Below are positions 23,186 to 35,083 of a stretch of 64,000 nucleotides of DNA, one piece after another. Source of the stretch: Crotophaga sulcirostris (lineage: Eukaryota; Chordata; Aves; Cuculiformes; Crotophagidae); NCBI GenBank assembly GCA_013397455.1, contig VYZB01000213.1:520279-584278 (forward strand), given 5' to 3'. Numbering within the stretch: position 1 is the first letter of the stretch; each line of letters opens with the position of its first letter. The notes below the pieces were generated by a model. The model saw only the letters and a list, made by a program, of their open reading frames with translations, ran no database searches and had not been told where the DNA came from. Position numbers and translations under genes: made by a program.

Positions 23186-26100
23186 CAAAGTAGGTGTTCA
23201 AACAGTTCAAGCTGGTGGAGTGTTTTACAGGAAAGCAGAACAATAAAAGCTGAAGAACTTCTTGCTATTGTACTTCTTGTTAATTGTAGTAGCAGTCTGG
23301 GAGATCATCACTACAAAGAACTGTGCTGAGTAAGTTCTCCTTTTTTAGAAAACTTGTAATACAAAGAAACAAAACAAAAGCCCTGAAGAGGAACAGGGAT
23401 GTGATAGTGCTGGGACTAGTTGATTCCTTGTAGCACTTACTTAAGAGAGCCCAGTCTTCAACTTAGGAGCCTTGCACCCTGTCTGCAGCCAGTACAACTA
23501 TTGAGATGCACCATCAAACACCCAGAAGACTGTTGGTGTTCAAAAGTATAAAGATCTTCAAGCCAACAGAGCTGGAGATGGAGACACAATAAAGAAATTT
23601 AGTGAGGCCTTTTCTTTTAGAGTTAATCCGATGGCACGGTAGCAAAAGTATCTTAGGAAAAACAGTTTTCTAGTGGAATAATTATCATTTAACTGTCTAG
23701 TTTAAATAAACTTTAAGAGATTTGCATTGTGTCATTTGGCTTCGAACTGCAGACGTGTGGTAGAATTAATCCGAGCAAACATAAGTGTCCTTGACCTGAC
23801 CTAATTATCTAGGTTCTCCTTTTTTAGAGAAGAGTTCTAGAGAACAGTTCAGCTTACTTGCAATTACACTCAAAAACTCATGAATCTTCTACAGTCAGGT
23901 GAACTGTATCCTCTCTTCTGCCAGGTGACGGTTTTCAGTAGTTTCTTTTTCATATTTGAATTAAATGAATCCTGATTTTTGGCTGTACCGTCTATAGATC
24001 ACACCTCATACAGTATCTTGGAGGAGCAGAACAAGGCCATAAATAATTGGTTTGTGACTTTCAGAAATCTGCTTACTGCTTTCTGTTATTGTTTACATCA
24101 ATGTGGACATGAAAGATGCCTCACCAAAGGGAATATATGGCATACACTCTGCTTTTTGCCTCTACTTAACTGCTTCTAAGGAAAAAAAGAGGATGCTTTG
24201 ATGAACTAAAACACTTATAAATAGAGCAATATTTTTGCATAAATGTAATAAAAGTCAATAAAATTAATGATATGGGAATATAAAATAGTCTGAATAAAAG
24301 TATCTACATCAACAACAAAAAAAACCCTAAGTTAAAAGGGACAAGGATTACTACAATTACAGAAACATGAAGATCTCAAATCTATTCATAGGTGCCAAAT
24401 CTTTTTAATAAGACCCTCTGGACTCCAGACTTGCAGATAATTGTATACAGTCACATGCTGCATTTCCCACTTTGAGCTTCTCATTTCTTGTGAACTGACA
24501 GTCAGTTTAATTTTTAATTGTGATCTGCAGCTGACATATCCAGGACCTAAGCGATTTCACCTGCACTGACCTTTGTCGAGTTCAATCAGATCACGAGTCC
24601 ATGGCATCCTTTTCCTTCTGTGTTCCACCCTGATTTGTGTTTATGATGTTACAGCTAATTTCATCCCTCTGCAACTAAAATGCTTCTCTCACTGTGGTAT
24701 CTTTAAACTTGTTCAATAGCTATGAGACTGACCTCTTGAATACCAGACCCATAGCAGATCTAGTAGACAAACATACAATATTTAAATCAATGTATATTTA
24801 AATACTTCCAAAATAAATGATAAGAATTTAAGAAAACTAAAAAAGCTACTCCCTAACAGTAAAACAGATAAACAATAACTTGATTTCAAAACCTGGCTAA
24901 GCTACAAGAGATGGGAAATCACAAATGAGCTACAGTAAGCATTTATTCAAAGTGGATGAAGTACAAAAAGTAGACACCCATTTGCTGAGGGTGAATCGTT
25001 CTTTGACCATGCAGAAGGAGGACTTGCAATGAGATTGTCAGGGTCCCCAACTGTTGCCTGCCCACCAGCTGAGCAGGCTGTGAGCTGTGGATGGCATTGT
25101 GCTTTTCTTTCCATGACAGACACTCATTTCCTATGGATGAGAACAGGGATATAAAGTTACTGTGTCCTTGACCCCTGAGATTAAAAGTCACTGGTCTGCT
25201 GGTTTGTGGAGGAGTTTTTTTGGCTTTGGCTCAGTGGCATGGAACTACCTGCTCAAATGACCACCTTTTTCTTTCCCAATGTGAATCTGTCACCACAGCA
25301 ATTATAAGAGGACGACAGATTGGAACTGCTTAGCATAGAAAGTATCAGACTGCTGGCAAGCCACTGGCTAGGATGGACACTTGTCTCGAATGTATTTTGT
25401 CTTTGATCTGAGGCAACCCTATTACCATCTCTTTCAATCAAACTGCAAAACTAATGTTTTCCTTTGGCTTTAGGGGTAACAGGGTGGAAGATGTGTGGTG
25501 AGGCAAGGGTGATTTTTAGACTTTCTTAAAAAAAATTGTCTGGTTGTATTTTGCAACAACTTGTGGAAATTCAGTGATTGGATTATTTTAAGTAATATTT
25601 TCAAGTGATTTGGTAAGTCTTCTGGAAAACTGTTATTTTTATAAAATCAAATGAAGACAGAAATAGTACACAGATTCCCCCTACATGCTGTTTGCCAGGG
25701 TGGGAAATGTTAAAAAAATAATGGACAGTTTTAGGGGAGGAGAAAAGAGAACTGGAAAAACAGAAACAGTACAGTTAAAACATCTAACCTGATACTTGCA
25801 TGGGGAATGGAATGTTCTTAAACTTTGACAAGATTATTTCTTTCTATCTTTATGTTCTTCTGTGTATTTAGACAACATCCTTAACCAGAATTTAATTTGG
25901 TGGCCTTGATGGAGAATATTGAGGTCACTGAGCATTTTAAGATACTTTTATTTGCCCTGGGCTGGGGAATTTCACTGGTTTAGCTCAGTGTAGCACCATG
26001 CATACACTTTTGTTTTCTGTTTGATTGTGTTAAGAGGGTTAAACCAAGGATGCCCTGGCTGTCTGGTAGGAGCCTCCTATATCTATTATGTACTGTCACA

Positions 26101-26851
26101 TGCTGTGCTTCAGGTATCCAAGAGTCTCACGTAGCAATGCAAATGGAGAGATAGAGGAAATCCTACCAGTTTTTTTTCAGGATTGTATGTTTCAAGTCGC
26201 ACATTACTTTAGCAGTCCCTAAAGAAGAAGTCTTGTGGTTTTATTAAAACATAAGGTTAGAAACAGAACCAGTCTTTGGAGTTAATTGATTCCGTAGAAA
26301 TCATTGGGCCTCCTCACTGACCAGAGACCTAATAGCACAACATGAAAAAAAATTACTTAATACATCTTAAATCTTAATTCATTCTGAAATTACAATTGTT
26401 ATTTAACAAAACCATTTGTTTCTGTGTGTGGTTAAAGGAAGCTGGATTTATGTGTTCTTGCACAACCTTTATTAATGAGTCCCAGATAGTTCTACCAAAA
26501 AGGTCAGTGTTTCTAAAAGAGGTAAAATATAAGGTGAAGTTGGCTTTCTGGTGACGGCAGCTACCCACCTAGACTGCAATGCATCAACGATTTCTTAACC
26601 AAGGCATGCCTAGTATTTAGGCATGCAAATAAGTTTATGCATCTGAAGGTTCTTTACACTTGGATAAAATGTAACTATGTTTTGCATACAGTTCCAAAGA
26701 TGTTCAGTGTCATACACACTGTTTATTAGTCTTTAATAAAGGAGACCCAGAAGCAGTTATGATTTGTAGAGGAGAATGGGAAAAGGAAGCTAGCATTTGC
26801 TTTTCTTTGCTGAAAAATTATGTATATTCACTAAAAAGTAAACCTTCAAAT
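23186..26851. other. non-coding stretch, nothing recognised
   Basis: Open frames of 60-82 codons only, at 23979-24179, 24943-25191, 25253-25441 and 26374-26568, none recognisable. No repeat family recognised. Confidence 0.65.
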
Positions 26852-27447
26852 GGCCTGCATCAGAAATAGTGGGGCCAGCAGGCCAGAGAAGTTATCATCC
26901 CCTTATACTCAGCACTGGTTAGGCCATATATTGAGTACTGTGTACGGTTCTGGGCCCCTCAGTTTGGGAAAGATGTCAGGATGCTGGAGTGTGTCCAGAG
27001 GAGAGCAACAAAGATGGTGAAGGGTTTGGAGCACAAGCCCTACGATGAGCGACTGAGGGAGCTGGGGCTGTTTAGTCTGGAGAAGACGAGGCTCAGGGGA
27101 GACGTTATTGCTCTCTACAACTACCTAAAAGGAGGTTGTAGTCAGACAGGGGTTGGTCTCTTCTCTCAGGCAATCAGTGGCAGAACTAGAGGACATGGTC
27201 TCAAGCTTCTCAGGGGAGGTTTAGGCTTGATATTAGGAAGAAATTCTTCACTGAAAGGGTGATTGGCCATTGGAATGCGCTGACCAGGGAGGTGGTGGAG
27301 TCGCTGACCAGGGAGGTGTTTAAGAGGAGATTGGATGAGGCACTCAATGCCATGGTTTAGATGATGAGTTGGTGTTAGTGTTGGCTTATAGGTTGGACTC
27401 GATGATCTCAAAGTTCCTTGTAATACTATGATACTGTGATACTGTGA
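26852..27447 (+). mobile_element. CR1 LINE, 3' 600 bases, relatively young
   Basis: A 5'-truncated CR1 starts at GGCCTGCATCAGAAATAGTG. The C-terminal part of ORF2 is still readable: [19 protein letters not shown], then [14 protein letters not shown] and [11 protein letters not shown], open to about 27220. There a single frameshift moves to a frame ending at the normal stop (TAG, 27358-27360) after EALNAMV. The 3' UTR carries GGTTGGACTCGATGATCTCA and ends in ACTATGATACTGTGATACTGTGA. Only one frameshift over ~470 coding bases suggests a comparatively recent insertion. It contains a 17-base direct repeat, CGCTGACCAGGGAGGTG, at 27278-27294 and 27302-27318. Same subfamily as 1652-1787. Confidence 0.96.
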
Positions 27448-30400
27448 ATTTTATGGCTTATTATTTACTGCATAGTTTAATGTGAACAAATTTTGGAGAA
27501 TAGTTAGAAAGAACACGTTTTTCAATTCATAATTAAAAAGCCAAACAATGAGGTTTTCCCAAGTGCTTTTCACAGAAGTTGGAGAAAACTATCCCATTCA
27601 CACCAGCAAGCAATGAGTAGAAGAAGCATCACTGTCCAGACAGCTTTTGTTGCAACCTATTCACTTCTGTGCTGCTTAGAGCTGAAGGTCTGCATAGCTG
27701 TGAAAGTCCTTACTCCACTGAAATATAGCCAGCTGTAGGACTGTTCTGTTCTGAAGGCAGAACAATCTCTGATGCTTTGAGGTCTTTTCTTACGTGTGCA
27801 CAAAAGAGAATTTTATCCTTAGAAGCATACAGCTTAAAAGATGTTTTCTTTGAATGCAGGAAAAGAATAATAAATATAATGTGAAGTATCACAACAGTCT
27901 ACAACATCATAAATAATAGTCTGTTTTCATTGTAAAATAAAGGAATCTGGACTTTAAGCCAGTTTCAAGAGCATAAATAACATTAATGCTCCTTTAGGTA
28001 ACTTCATTAGTATATGGTTAGCAAACCTATTAGAATGAAAAAAAAGATGAAAAAAAAAAAGGATCTCTAAAACCTGACAGCATTATATAGCACATTTTAA
28101 AAAGGGAGGCACCTATTTTAACTACCAAAACTAAAATCAATATATTGTAGAATCTGAATATTATCTATTCTGTGCTGCTACTGAGAAGGAAGGCAGTAGG
28201 ATAAACCCTCATCTGCAGTAAGGGAGCCAGACAAGCAAAAAATTAAGGAAAGCACATGATTCTGACCTCAAATGAACTGGTAACATAAAATGTGCAGTTT
28301 TATGAAATGCTGAGTGCTTCTTGTACCAAATAAAACCCTGCCTTTAATTTTATGCATGTGACTGGCCCCTATCAATGAAGGATGAGGTACCTTAACTGCT
28401 CACTGTATTTACCTATTTGGGAAGAGTACAGCTACCCACATTGCGTTGCATTTCTTATTTGTGAAATCGAACAGCTGCTTCTTTCCTCGATCCCCAGCTC
28501 CAGCTGTGGGGCAGAGTAAATGAAAGAAAATCTTGCTGCCTTTTTCTCTGGTACGGTGGCTCCTGGTCATTGGTGCCTTTTGAGGAGTGAACGCCAGGGT
28601 CGTGGGCTGTCCTTCCGGAAGCTTTGTTTCCTGCACTCGCAATATTTACTTGAAGCTGACAAGTCCTTCCAGCAGGACATAAGTGATGTGGGGAGTCACT
28701 CAGTATGAAGTGCACTCAGTAATTGAAGCCAGTTCAGATTAGGGCTTTTGAAAGGAAATTTGAAGCCTTGCATTCAACCAAGTCGTCAATGGGGCACCAG
28801 AGAAAAGAAAGAAGACAGACTCACATGCTCTCTGCGGTCTGTGTTGCTGGGTAGATGGGCTGCTCTGATTTGAAACAGCTGTAAATGTGATCCTAATACT
28901 GCAGAAGTCTTTGATTGGAGTGTTTTAGTCTCTGGTTGGCTTCTCTCTGCAGTCCTACAGCAAGGTAAGAGGTGTGAAGCAGGGAAGGTATCCTGACATA
29001 ACAATGAATGCAGAAAGAGTGGTCCAAATCTCAGCTGAAAACACCGACATGTATCATGAGATATTTTGTCACCTGTTTTTAGACCTCTTATGCAAGCAGT
29101 CTATAAAAATCTGTACAGAGAAAATAGATATTCTTATTTCATTAAAAGGTCTTTCCTGAGAAAACATGGTGTTAATATTTAGTGTCGTATTCTGTGTGTC
29201 ACATACATGATTTCTATTGTCCCGATTGTTACCTTGCTGAAAGCATTAGCAATTCAGAATATTTCAGCATTAAAGCAAACCTTTAATTATAGCCTCATGA
29301 TTCTGAGAAGATGCTAAATGGATAGAGATCAGGATATTTTTTTCTTCACTTTGACTTGTCTTAACTCATCTATTGAAATTAATACCCCAAATAGACTTGT
29401 TGTCAGGATCTGATTCATTGATGTCACTGTCTTCCATAACAGTATCACGGTCTATGGACACTTTCAGGAAAACAAACCTGTGTAAGCATGTGTCCAGTGG
29501 AACTACCTCTCACAGAGGATTTTTGTCAAACCTGAAGTACATGATGAGTTATAAGTAGCCTCAAGGACCATTTAACTGTTAAAGGTAAGCCTGAACTGAA
29601 GAGCTTTCCTGGATCAGGTGCTGCCTGGGGTAAAGAAAAGAAAAGCTGTAAACTAATGCTGGCTTTGTGGTGTCTCTATTTTAAAGAGTGGCATAATGTG
29701 GAGTAGTGGCTCTGTCAGGTGAGGTAGAGGAACTAGGAAACATCAGGCAGGTTTCCTACAACTCCTTAGTCCGCTCTGCCTTTTGTAGCACATGTGCAAC
29801 CTTCCATATCTACGCTGAAGATCCAGAAAGTCCCAGGACAGCCAACAAATTTGAGGGATCCATATTTCCCAGCCCTGGGGAATGGAGTGATCTAGGTCTT
29901 AATGCTTATAACAAAGGGATTCAGACAAACCAGTTTGAAGCGGTAATAAAAATGAAAGCTACATATGCAAAGCAAATGTGTGGAGCTTTTTAGAAAGTGT
30001 GTTGCTTGCTAAGATGAATAAAGTCTCAGAGGAACTTGCAGAAAGAAAACCGAGAAACAAATATCCTCCCCTTTACCCACTCCTTTGCTGTAATAACAAA
30101 TCTCAATAAAATGTGCTTCTGAAAGCTGTCATTTTTCTGTGTTTCCTGTCCTGCTTTGGGAAGGAAGAGTTCAGCTGTGAGTTAGGTACATCTGCAGCTA
30201 TATCTTTTCTTATTTGTTTTAGCCAAATGGAAACCCATGCTCCGACTAGTTTGCTGAGGCAGCTGCTCCCTTGTGATTGGTGGTGTTCGACTTTCATGTC
30301 TGCGTACCTGTGGCTGATGTCTCCCATCTTTCATGACATCAAAGCCAGGCAGTGTCAACTGGCAATTTGATTCGAGGCTCGAATTCTCCATTCTTGGCTG

Positions 30401-30500
30401 GGCTGAGAGCATTGCACTTGCTGAATTTTATTGCTGTCACTGTTTGCATGCTGAGCCAGTGACCCCATCTTGCTATTCACATCCTCCCACACGGAGAAGA
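27448..30500. other. non-coding stretch, modest CpG cluster
   Basis: Around 28460-28640 several CpG cluster, and frames of 62-86 codons are open on both strands (28409-28715), but none is recognisable. A 95-codon plus-strand frame at 29706-29993 and overlapping frames on both strands at 30103-30412 are also unrecognised. Confidence 0.6.
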
Positions 30501-30532
30501 TTGCCTAATGCTGGATGGGTTGCCTAATGCTG
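30501..30532 (+). repeat. 13-base direct duplication
   Basis: TTGCCTAATGCTG occurs at 30501-30513 and again at 30520-30532, a 19-base period. Probably a local slippage duplication. Confidence 0.9.
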
Positions 30533-30565
30533 ATGCCCACAAGATAAGGGTTTGATCCTGTTCTA

Positions 30566-30600
30566 GGAACATAGGATTGGAAGGGACTAACTCGCTGACT
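30566..30600 (-). mobile_element. possible degraded CR1 3' tip
   Basis: GGAACATAGGATTGGAAGGG followed by ACTAACTCGCTGAC resembles the reverse complement of a CR1 3' end (GAATCATAGGATTGGAAGGG, ACCTC). The nearby GCCATGGGCA at 30618-30627 also echoes CR1 3' UTR wording, but intervening sequence does not align convincingly. Confidence 0.4.
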
Positions 30601-33600
30601 AAAATTAGCACAGCACAGCCATGGGCAACCAGATGTCTAGGCATCCACAGACCATCTCCTTCAGAGAACTAAAACACCATGGTTCAGCACATGGCTTGTG
30701 TGCCTAAGTGTCCTTAGTGTGAGACCCCCGATACAGCAAAGAGATTTAGGATAACCTTGCCTAAAATTTCAGGGAAGAAAAATGTCCAATGTCCTGCCTA
30801 CTTAATGGATCAGTAACAACTCTCTCTTTTCTAGGCTGACTGCCTAGATGGATACCTCTGCTCAAAGATGGTAGGGATCAGGTTGGTCGCTGGTGAGTGG
30901 AGAGCATCTCCAGCACATCTGGTCTCTGCATGCTTCTCAGCATCTAGAGGTCTGAGTCCCCAGTATGAGATACCAAGAGAGTGACTATTAAAAGGCTATG
31001 AGATTTTCTGAAAATACTGCATATATCTCCAGGGCAAATCAGACCAATGTGAATCAGCAAAACAGTGTTTCTGGGTTCCAGATATGCAAAAGGGATATTC
31101 TGCTCTGTAGAACACATTTGATATTTGTAGCAGTGGTCTGATGCAAAATACATAAGCAGTCCTGACAGAAAACTGTAGCTAAGACAGATAAACTGAAGCC
31201 AGTCCAGACTGTGATGGCCAAATCCTTATAAATCCTGCTACAGCATTGAAATATGTACTTAATCCAATCTGGAGCAGAAATTTCAAATCTGCATCTCTCT
31301 TGGCACTTTCTACTGGCTCTCTGAAGTATTTCAACTTCCAGCCATGGCTGCTGAGTACCCCAGTACAGTAGTCCCACTTCTTCCAGTAAGAGATGTGTCA
31401 TATAACCACCTATAAAAGTGAAGTATCTCAGCGTAATTAATGCTACTCGTGGAGCCTTGTAGGTTTTGCTATACTGTTACAGTGTCTTAGTTCCTCCTAT
31501 TAGCTTTGCCTCTGCAATTAAATGAATTTTTAAAAAGTACTGTTAGAAGAAACTAGAAATTTTGAGAGAGAATACCAATCCATTGTTTTAACCACAGTAT
31601 CCCTTTTCCTTGAAAATAATCTTAATTTTTGATCAGATTCAGACCCACTTAATTTTTATATCTACAGAAACCCTTTCAGCACACGGTTTATAAAGATAAT
31701 TTTAAAAAATATTATGCTTCCCTACAAAAGATCTAAAGTAAATGTGTGATATGCAGATGATAATACATTTGCAACCAAAGAGGCTTGGATGGCTTTTTTG
31801 GTGTTTCATAATCTAGGATATTGAGTTTAAAATCAGGAAATCAGTGGACCGTGGTTAAATACATGACCTTCCTGTTTTCTCTGCTGCTAGACTTTTAGGG
31901 TTTGGGTCTAACACCATAAGGTTTGGCTAGGAAATCAATGAGGTTTATTTAGTTGTAAGTGGGAAGGTTTTGGCCTAGATTTTGGTTTTTGTGTAATCTG
32001 ATTTTTTTGATTGAAACCTTCAGGATGTAAAAAATATGTGGGAAGGAAGCCTCTCTTCTCTTGATCACACATTCAAATCAGGCTCGGACTACCACTAATT
32101 AAAAATCTTTTCTGTCTTCTGATAGCTGTTACAATTTATGAGAGAAATACAGATAGAGTGAGTCGAATTCCAGGTGGAGAAAGATCTCAAAGCTGCACCT
32201 CACGAGTGAGCCACCTCAAGGTCAACCACTGCAGAAATAAGAACTGCTTACTCTCTTAGGAGTGTAAGATCCTCCCGGTTTACTCTCAGAACAATGTTCA
32301 CTTGCCCTCTTGATGCCCTTACTGGATGACTTCTGAGATAAATATTTCTGGTTTCCAAGACTCTGTTCATAAACATAAACTTCACTTTACATTTTATAAA
32401 AATACAGAAAAAAAACATTTTCAGAGAAACCACAAAGAGACCAGGATACCAGAAGAGAAAACATAGCATCTCCACATGAATATTGGTCTTGGCAGTACAA
32501 TGCAGTATCACTGATCTTGTTAAAATATGTAAAATTACTACTCCACCAGTATTATTACCTGTAGAGGAGGAGAGAGATAGAAAGAGAAGTTCTTGGCATG
32601 GTTCCGAAAGGCAAACTGTCAAGCAGAAGAATCATAATTGACAAGGGTAGAAGTTTTAAATAGGGATCATGTGGGATCATTATCTCTTATAAGTTAGGAG
32701 AGATGTCCAAGCTTATGACATCATCTGCTTTCACACATAATAAAGGAAAATCAGGCATTTGCAGATTATGATTTATCCTGTTTGTCCTAAACATGAATTA
32801 CTGTTAGGAAGGGCCTTGTTCTGTCTCTTGGGCCTATGTGGCTAATGCAGCCTGAATGGCCAGTTTTTTGTTAGGTTAATTTTGACAAGATGAATTCTAC
32901 CCTGAGTTATTTTTGAGAGCACACATTTCTTCATAGTACTGGTGCATAGCAATCAGACTAATGTGATAAAGTAGGTTCAGTTGTACAATAAACAGTGTAG
33001 CACAATGAAATGCACAGTCATTCATCTAGGAACAGCAAGTATAGTCATAATTTGCAAGAGAGATTATATCCTGCAAAGCAGTAATGCTGACATGGATTTC
33101 ATACTCTTTGGTAGGTAACACATTAAATATGAGCTCCTAGAGAGAGAAAGCAACACTTAGAGGGAAACATCGGTTTTGGGTGTGTAAATAAATGAATACT
33201 TTAAAAATGTAGCAGATATTATTATCTTTCAATAGGATATTATGGAGATTATTACTCCTATCTGTTTCCAGGTCTGTTACCCTTACTTCAAAAATGATAA
33301 ATAAAACCAAGAAAAGAAGTAGAGCAATTCTTATATTACTGAGAAACAAATGGCAAGCTGTTAGACTCAGGGTTTGTTTTTTTTTCCGTTGGTCCAGAAC
33401 ACAATTAAAAGATTCCTTCCTCAGCTTCTGTAAGAAACAAGGAGAAAGATTAAACAGTGGGAGCATGGCATAATGAAACTCAGTAACCACATAACATTTT
33501 TGTTTGGTTAATTAGTCATCATTTCTTTTGAGATAGCTTATTCGAGATGTGTCAGATTCCCCATTGTTGGTTTTCCTTTAAGAGGGGACTGATAGTGTGA

Positions 33601-34044
33601 CAGAGATATTATAAAAGACACAGATCAGATCACTTAAAAAAGTGGGGAGATTGTTTTCCAGTCTATCTTTGGTATGTCTCATCTCTGAAGAAAAATATAA
33701 TTACTATCAAACTAGTCCTAACTTCTGAAAAGCTTTGATAATTAAAGGCATACTGCAGTCCTGGATTGCCCCAAATCTTCTCACTTCTCTGTGTTGAGCT
33801 CTGAAATTCCAGTGGAAACATTGTCATTGCAGATTTTTATTATTTCCAAAACATGCTACAGTGCCATGACGTTGAGAAATCCCGTTGTTCAGTTGTGCAG
33901 AAAGCAGGTGCCAAACAGCATTCCTCCCATCCCCACTCTACACCATCATTTAGACTTCTGTATTCAAAAGGGTACACATCTTGAGGAAGTGACCTTTCCG
34001 AGGGGATTAAAGCACCTTGTTTTAACATCAAAGAACTAATAATT
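30601..34044. other. non-coding stretch, nothing recognised
   Basis: Contains some of the longest open frames of the window, all minus strand: 115 codons at 31054-31401, 124 at 32248-32622 and 117 at 33137-33490. They are rich in Leu, Phe, Ile, Ser and Cys, as expected of AT-rich antisense-poor DNA. No domain, signal peptide with mature part, or exon structure is recognisable. Confidence 0.65.
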
Positions 34045-34102
34045 GTACGCATGTATGTGTGTATATATACATGTATACACATACGTACATGTAAAGACAT
34101 GT
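34045..34102 (+). repeat. alternating purine/pyrimidine tract
   Basis: Mostly alternating ATGTATGTGTGTATATATAC, ACATACGTACATG and similar words, a degraded (TG/TA)n microsatellite. It ends a few bases before the 5' truncation point of the CR1 fragment at 34110. Confidence 0.85.
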
Positions 34103-34109
34103 GGATATG

Positions 34110-34223
34110 TTGCTTAGGGACATGGTTTAGTGGTGGACTTGGTAATGTTAGGTTAAAGTTGGATTTGATGAAATTAAAGGTCTTTTCTGATCTAAACAGT
34201 TTTGTGATTGTGTGATTCTGTAT
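34110..34223 (+). mobile_element. CR1 LINE, 5'-truncated 3' end
   Basis: TGCTTAGGGACATGGTTTAG, GTGGACTTGGTAATGTTAGG, GATTTGATGAAATTAAAGG and TCTTTTCTGATCTAAAC give the ordered 3' UTR of a CR1 element, ending in a decayed tail GTGATTGTGTGATTCTGTATG. Wording differs from both the 14.6 kb and 26.9 kb copies, so it belongs to a third CR1 subfamily. Non-coding. Confidence 0.92.
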
Positions 34224-34927
34224 GTCTGTACATGAACCAGTAGTTCCTCACAGCAAACAGATTTTCAGTCCTTGCATATTCTTCTGTTAACTAAGATAAC
34301 GGCACTGTGAGTCATATATAGTTTCACCATTGCAATCTATCCACAATGCCTTGGGTTATACATTTAAAAGCAAAGAAAGGGAACAAGAGATTGCTTCAGT
34401 TCTTAGGATCCTTTTCAACAAGACACATCTGTCTTTATTTTTCCTTTAGTAAAACTATGCTGGCATTGATGATCTTAACTCATTTATCTAGCATAAAATC
34501 ATACTTTGTACAATGTTTCTTGAAAATTCTTTAAAGTTTTTTAGATTTTTGCATTTTCTACCAGAACTCATCACCTAAATAAAATCCTGTCTCCTAAACA
34601 AACCATAAATCTCCTTATATCCCTGAACTAAGTAAGGGAGGAGTCAGAAGGAAACATTTAAAGAAGCCAGATTCACTTGCAATAGAAGAAGAAAAAGAGA
34701 GAAGGGCAAAAAAAGAGAGGAGATTGTTTGGTGTAAATTTTAAATGTTCTTTTCAAGGGTCTGGTTCAATTCTCATGCATATCAATCAGGTTCATTTTTG
34801 TGACTTTGCGATATGGACAACAGATAAAACCTCCGCAAAGGTTATACTGTATTTTTCCTCCCTCATGGTTACGAGTTCCTTTCCGGTTTATATCCTAAAT
34901 TAACCCCACCAACAAAAATAGCACAGA
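34224..34927. other. non-coding stretch, nothing recognised
   Basis: One 62-codon plus-strand frame (34346-34534), unrecognised. A purine-rich patch occurs at about 34682-34722. Confidence 0.65.
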
Positions 34928-35083
34928 ATGAGATCTGTGAAGGTCATCGACAGAAACCCCCTCTGCAGGGAAGGCTCGCGAGGCCGTCTGCACGCAGTGG
35001 ACATCCTGAACAGGCACAAAGGCAGTGAACATGCAGCCAAGCCTCCCATACGCTCCATCAGCTATTGTTATAAACACAATTAG
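34928..35083. promoter_or_regulatory. CpG-bearing block with homeobox/SOX-like words
   Basis: Six CpG fall within 34947-35055, including CTCGCGAGGCCG, in otherwise CpG-poor DNA. They are followed directly by CTATTGTTATAAACACAATTAG at 35062-35083, which packs SOX-like (ATTGTT), forkhead-like (ATAAACA) and homeodomain-like (AATTAG) words. A 51-codon plus frame (ATG 34928, TAG 35081-35083) and an 88-codon minus frame (34895-35161) overlap; neither protein is recognisable. The more economical reading is a conserved enhancer-like element, but no conservation data are available here. Confidence 0.3.

Noticed and set aside
30545..30565. GGGTTTGATCCTG considered as a tRNA box B
   Set aside because: No box A at the right distance and no cloverleaf can be formed.
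32248..32622. 124-codon minus-strand open frame, among the longest in the window
   Set aside because: Hydrophobic, Cys/Phe/Leu-rich chance composition, no recognisable domain, no supporting exon structure; length is within chance for six frames of AT-rich DNA over 64 kb.
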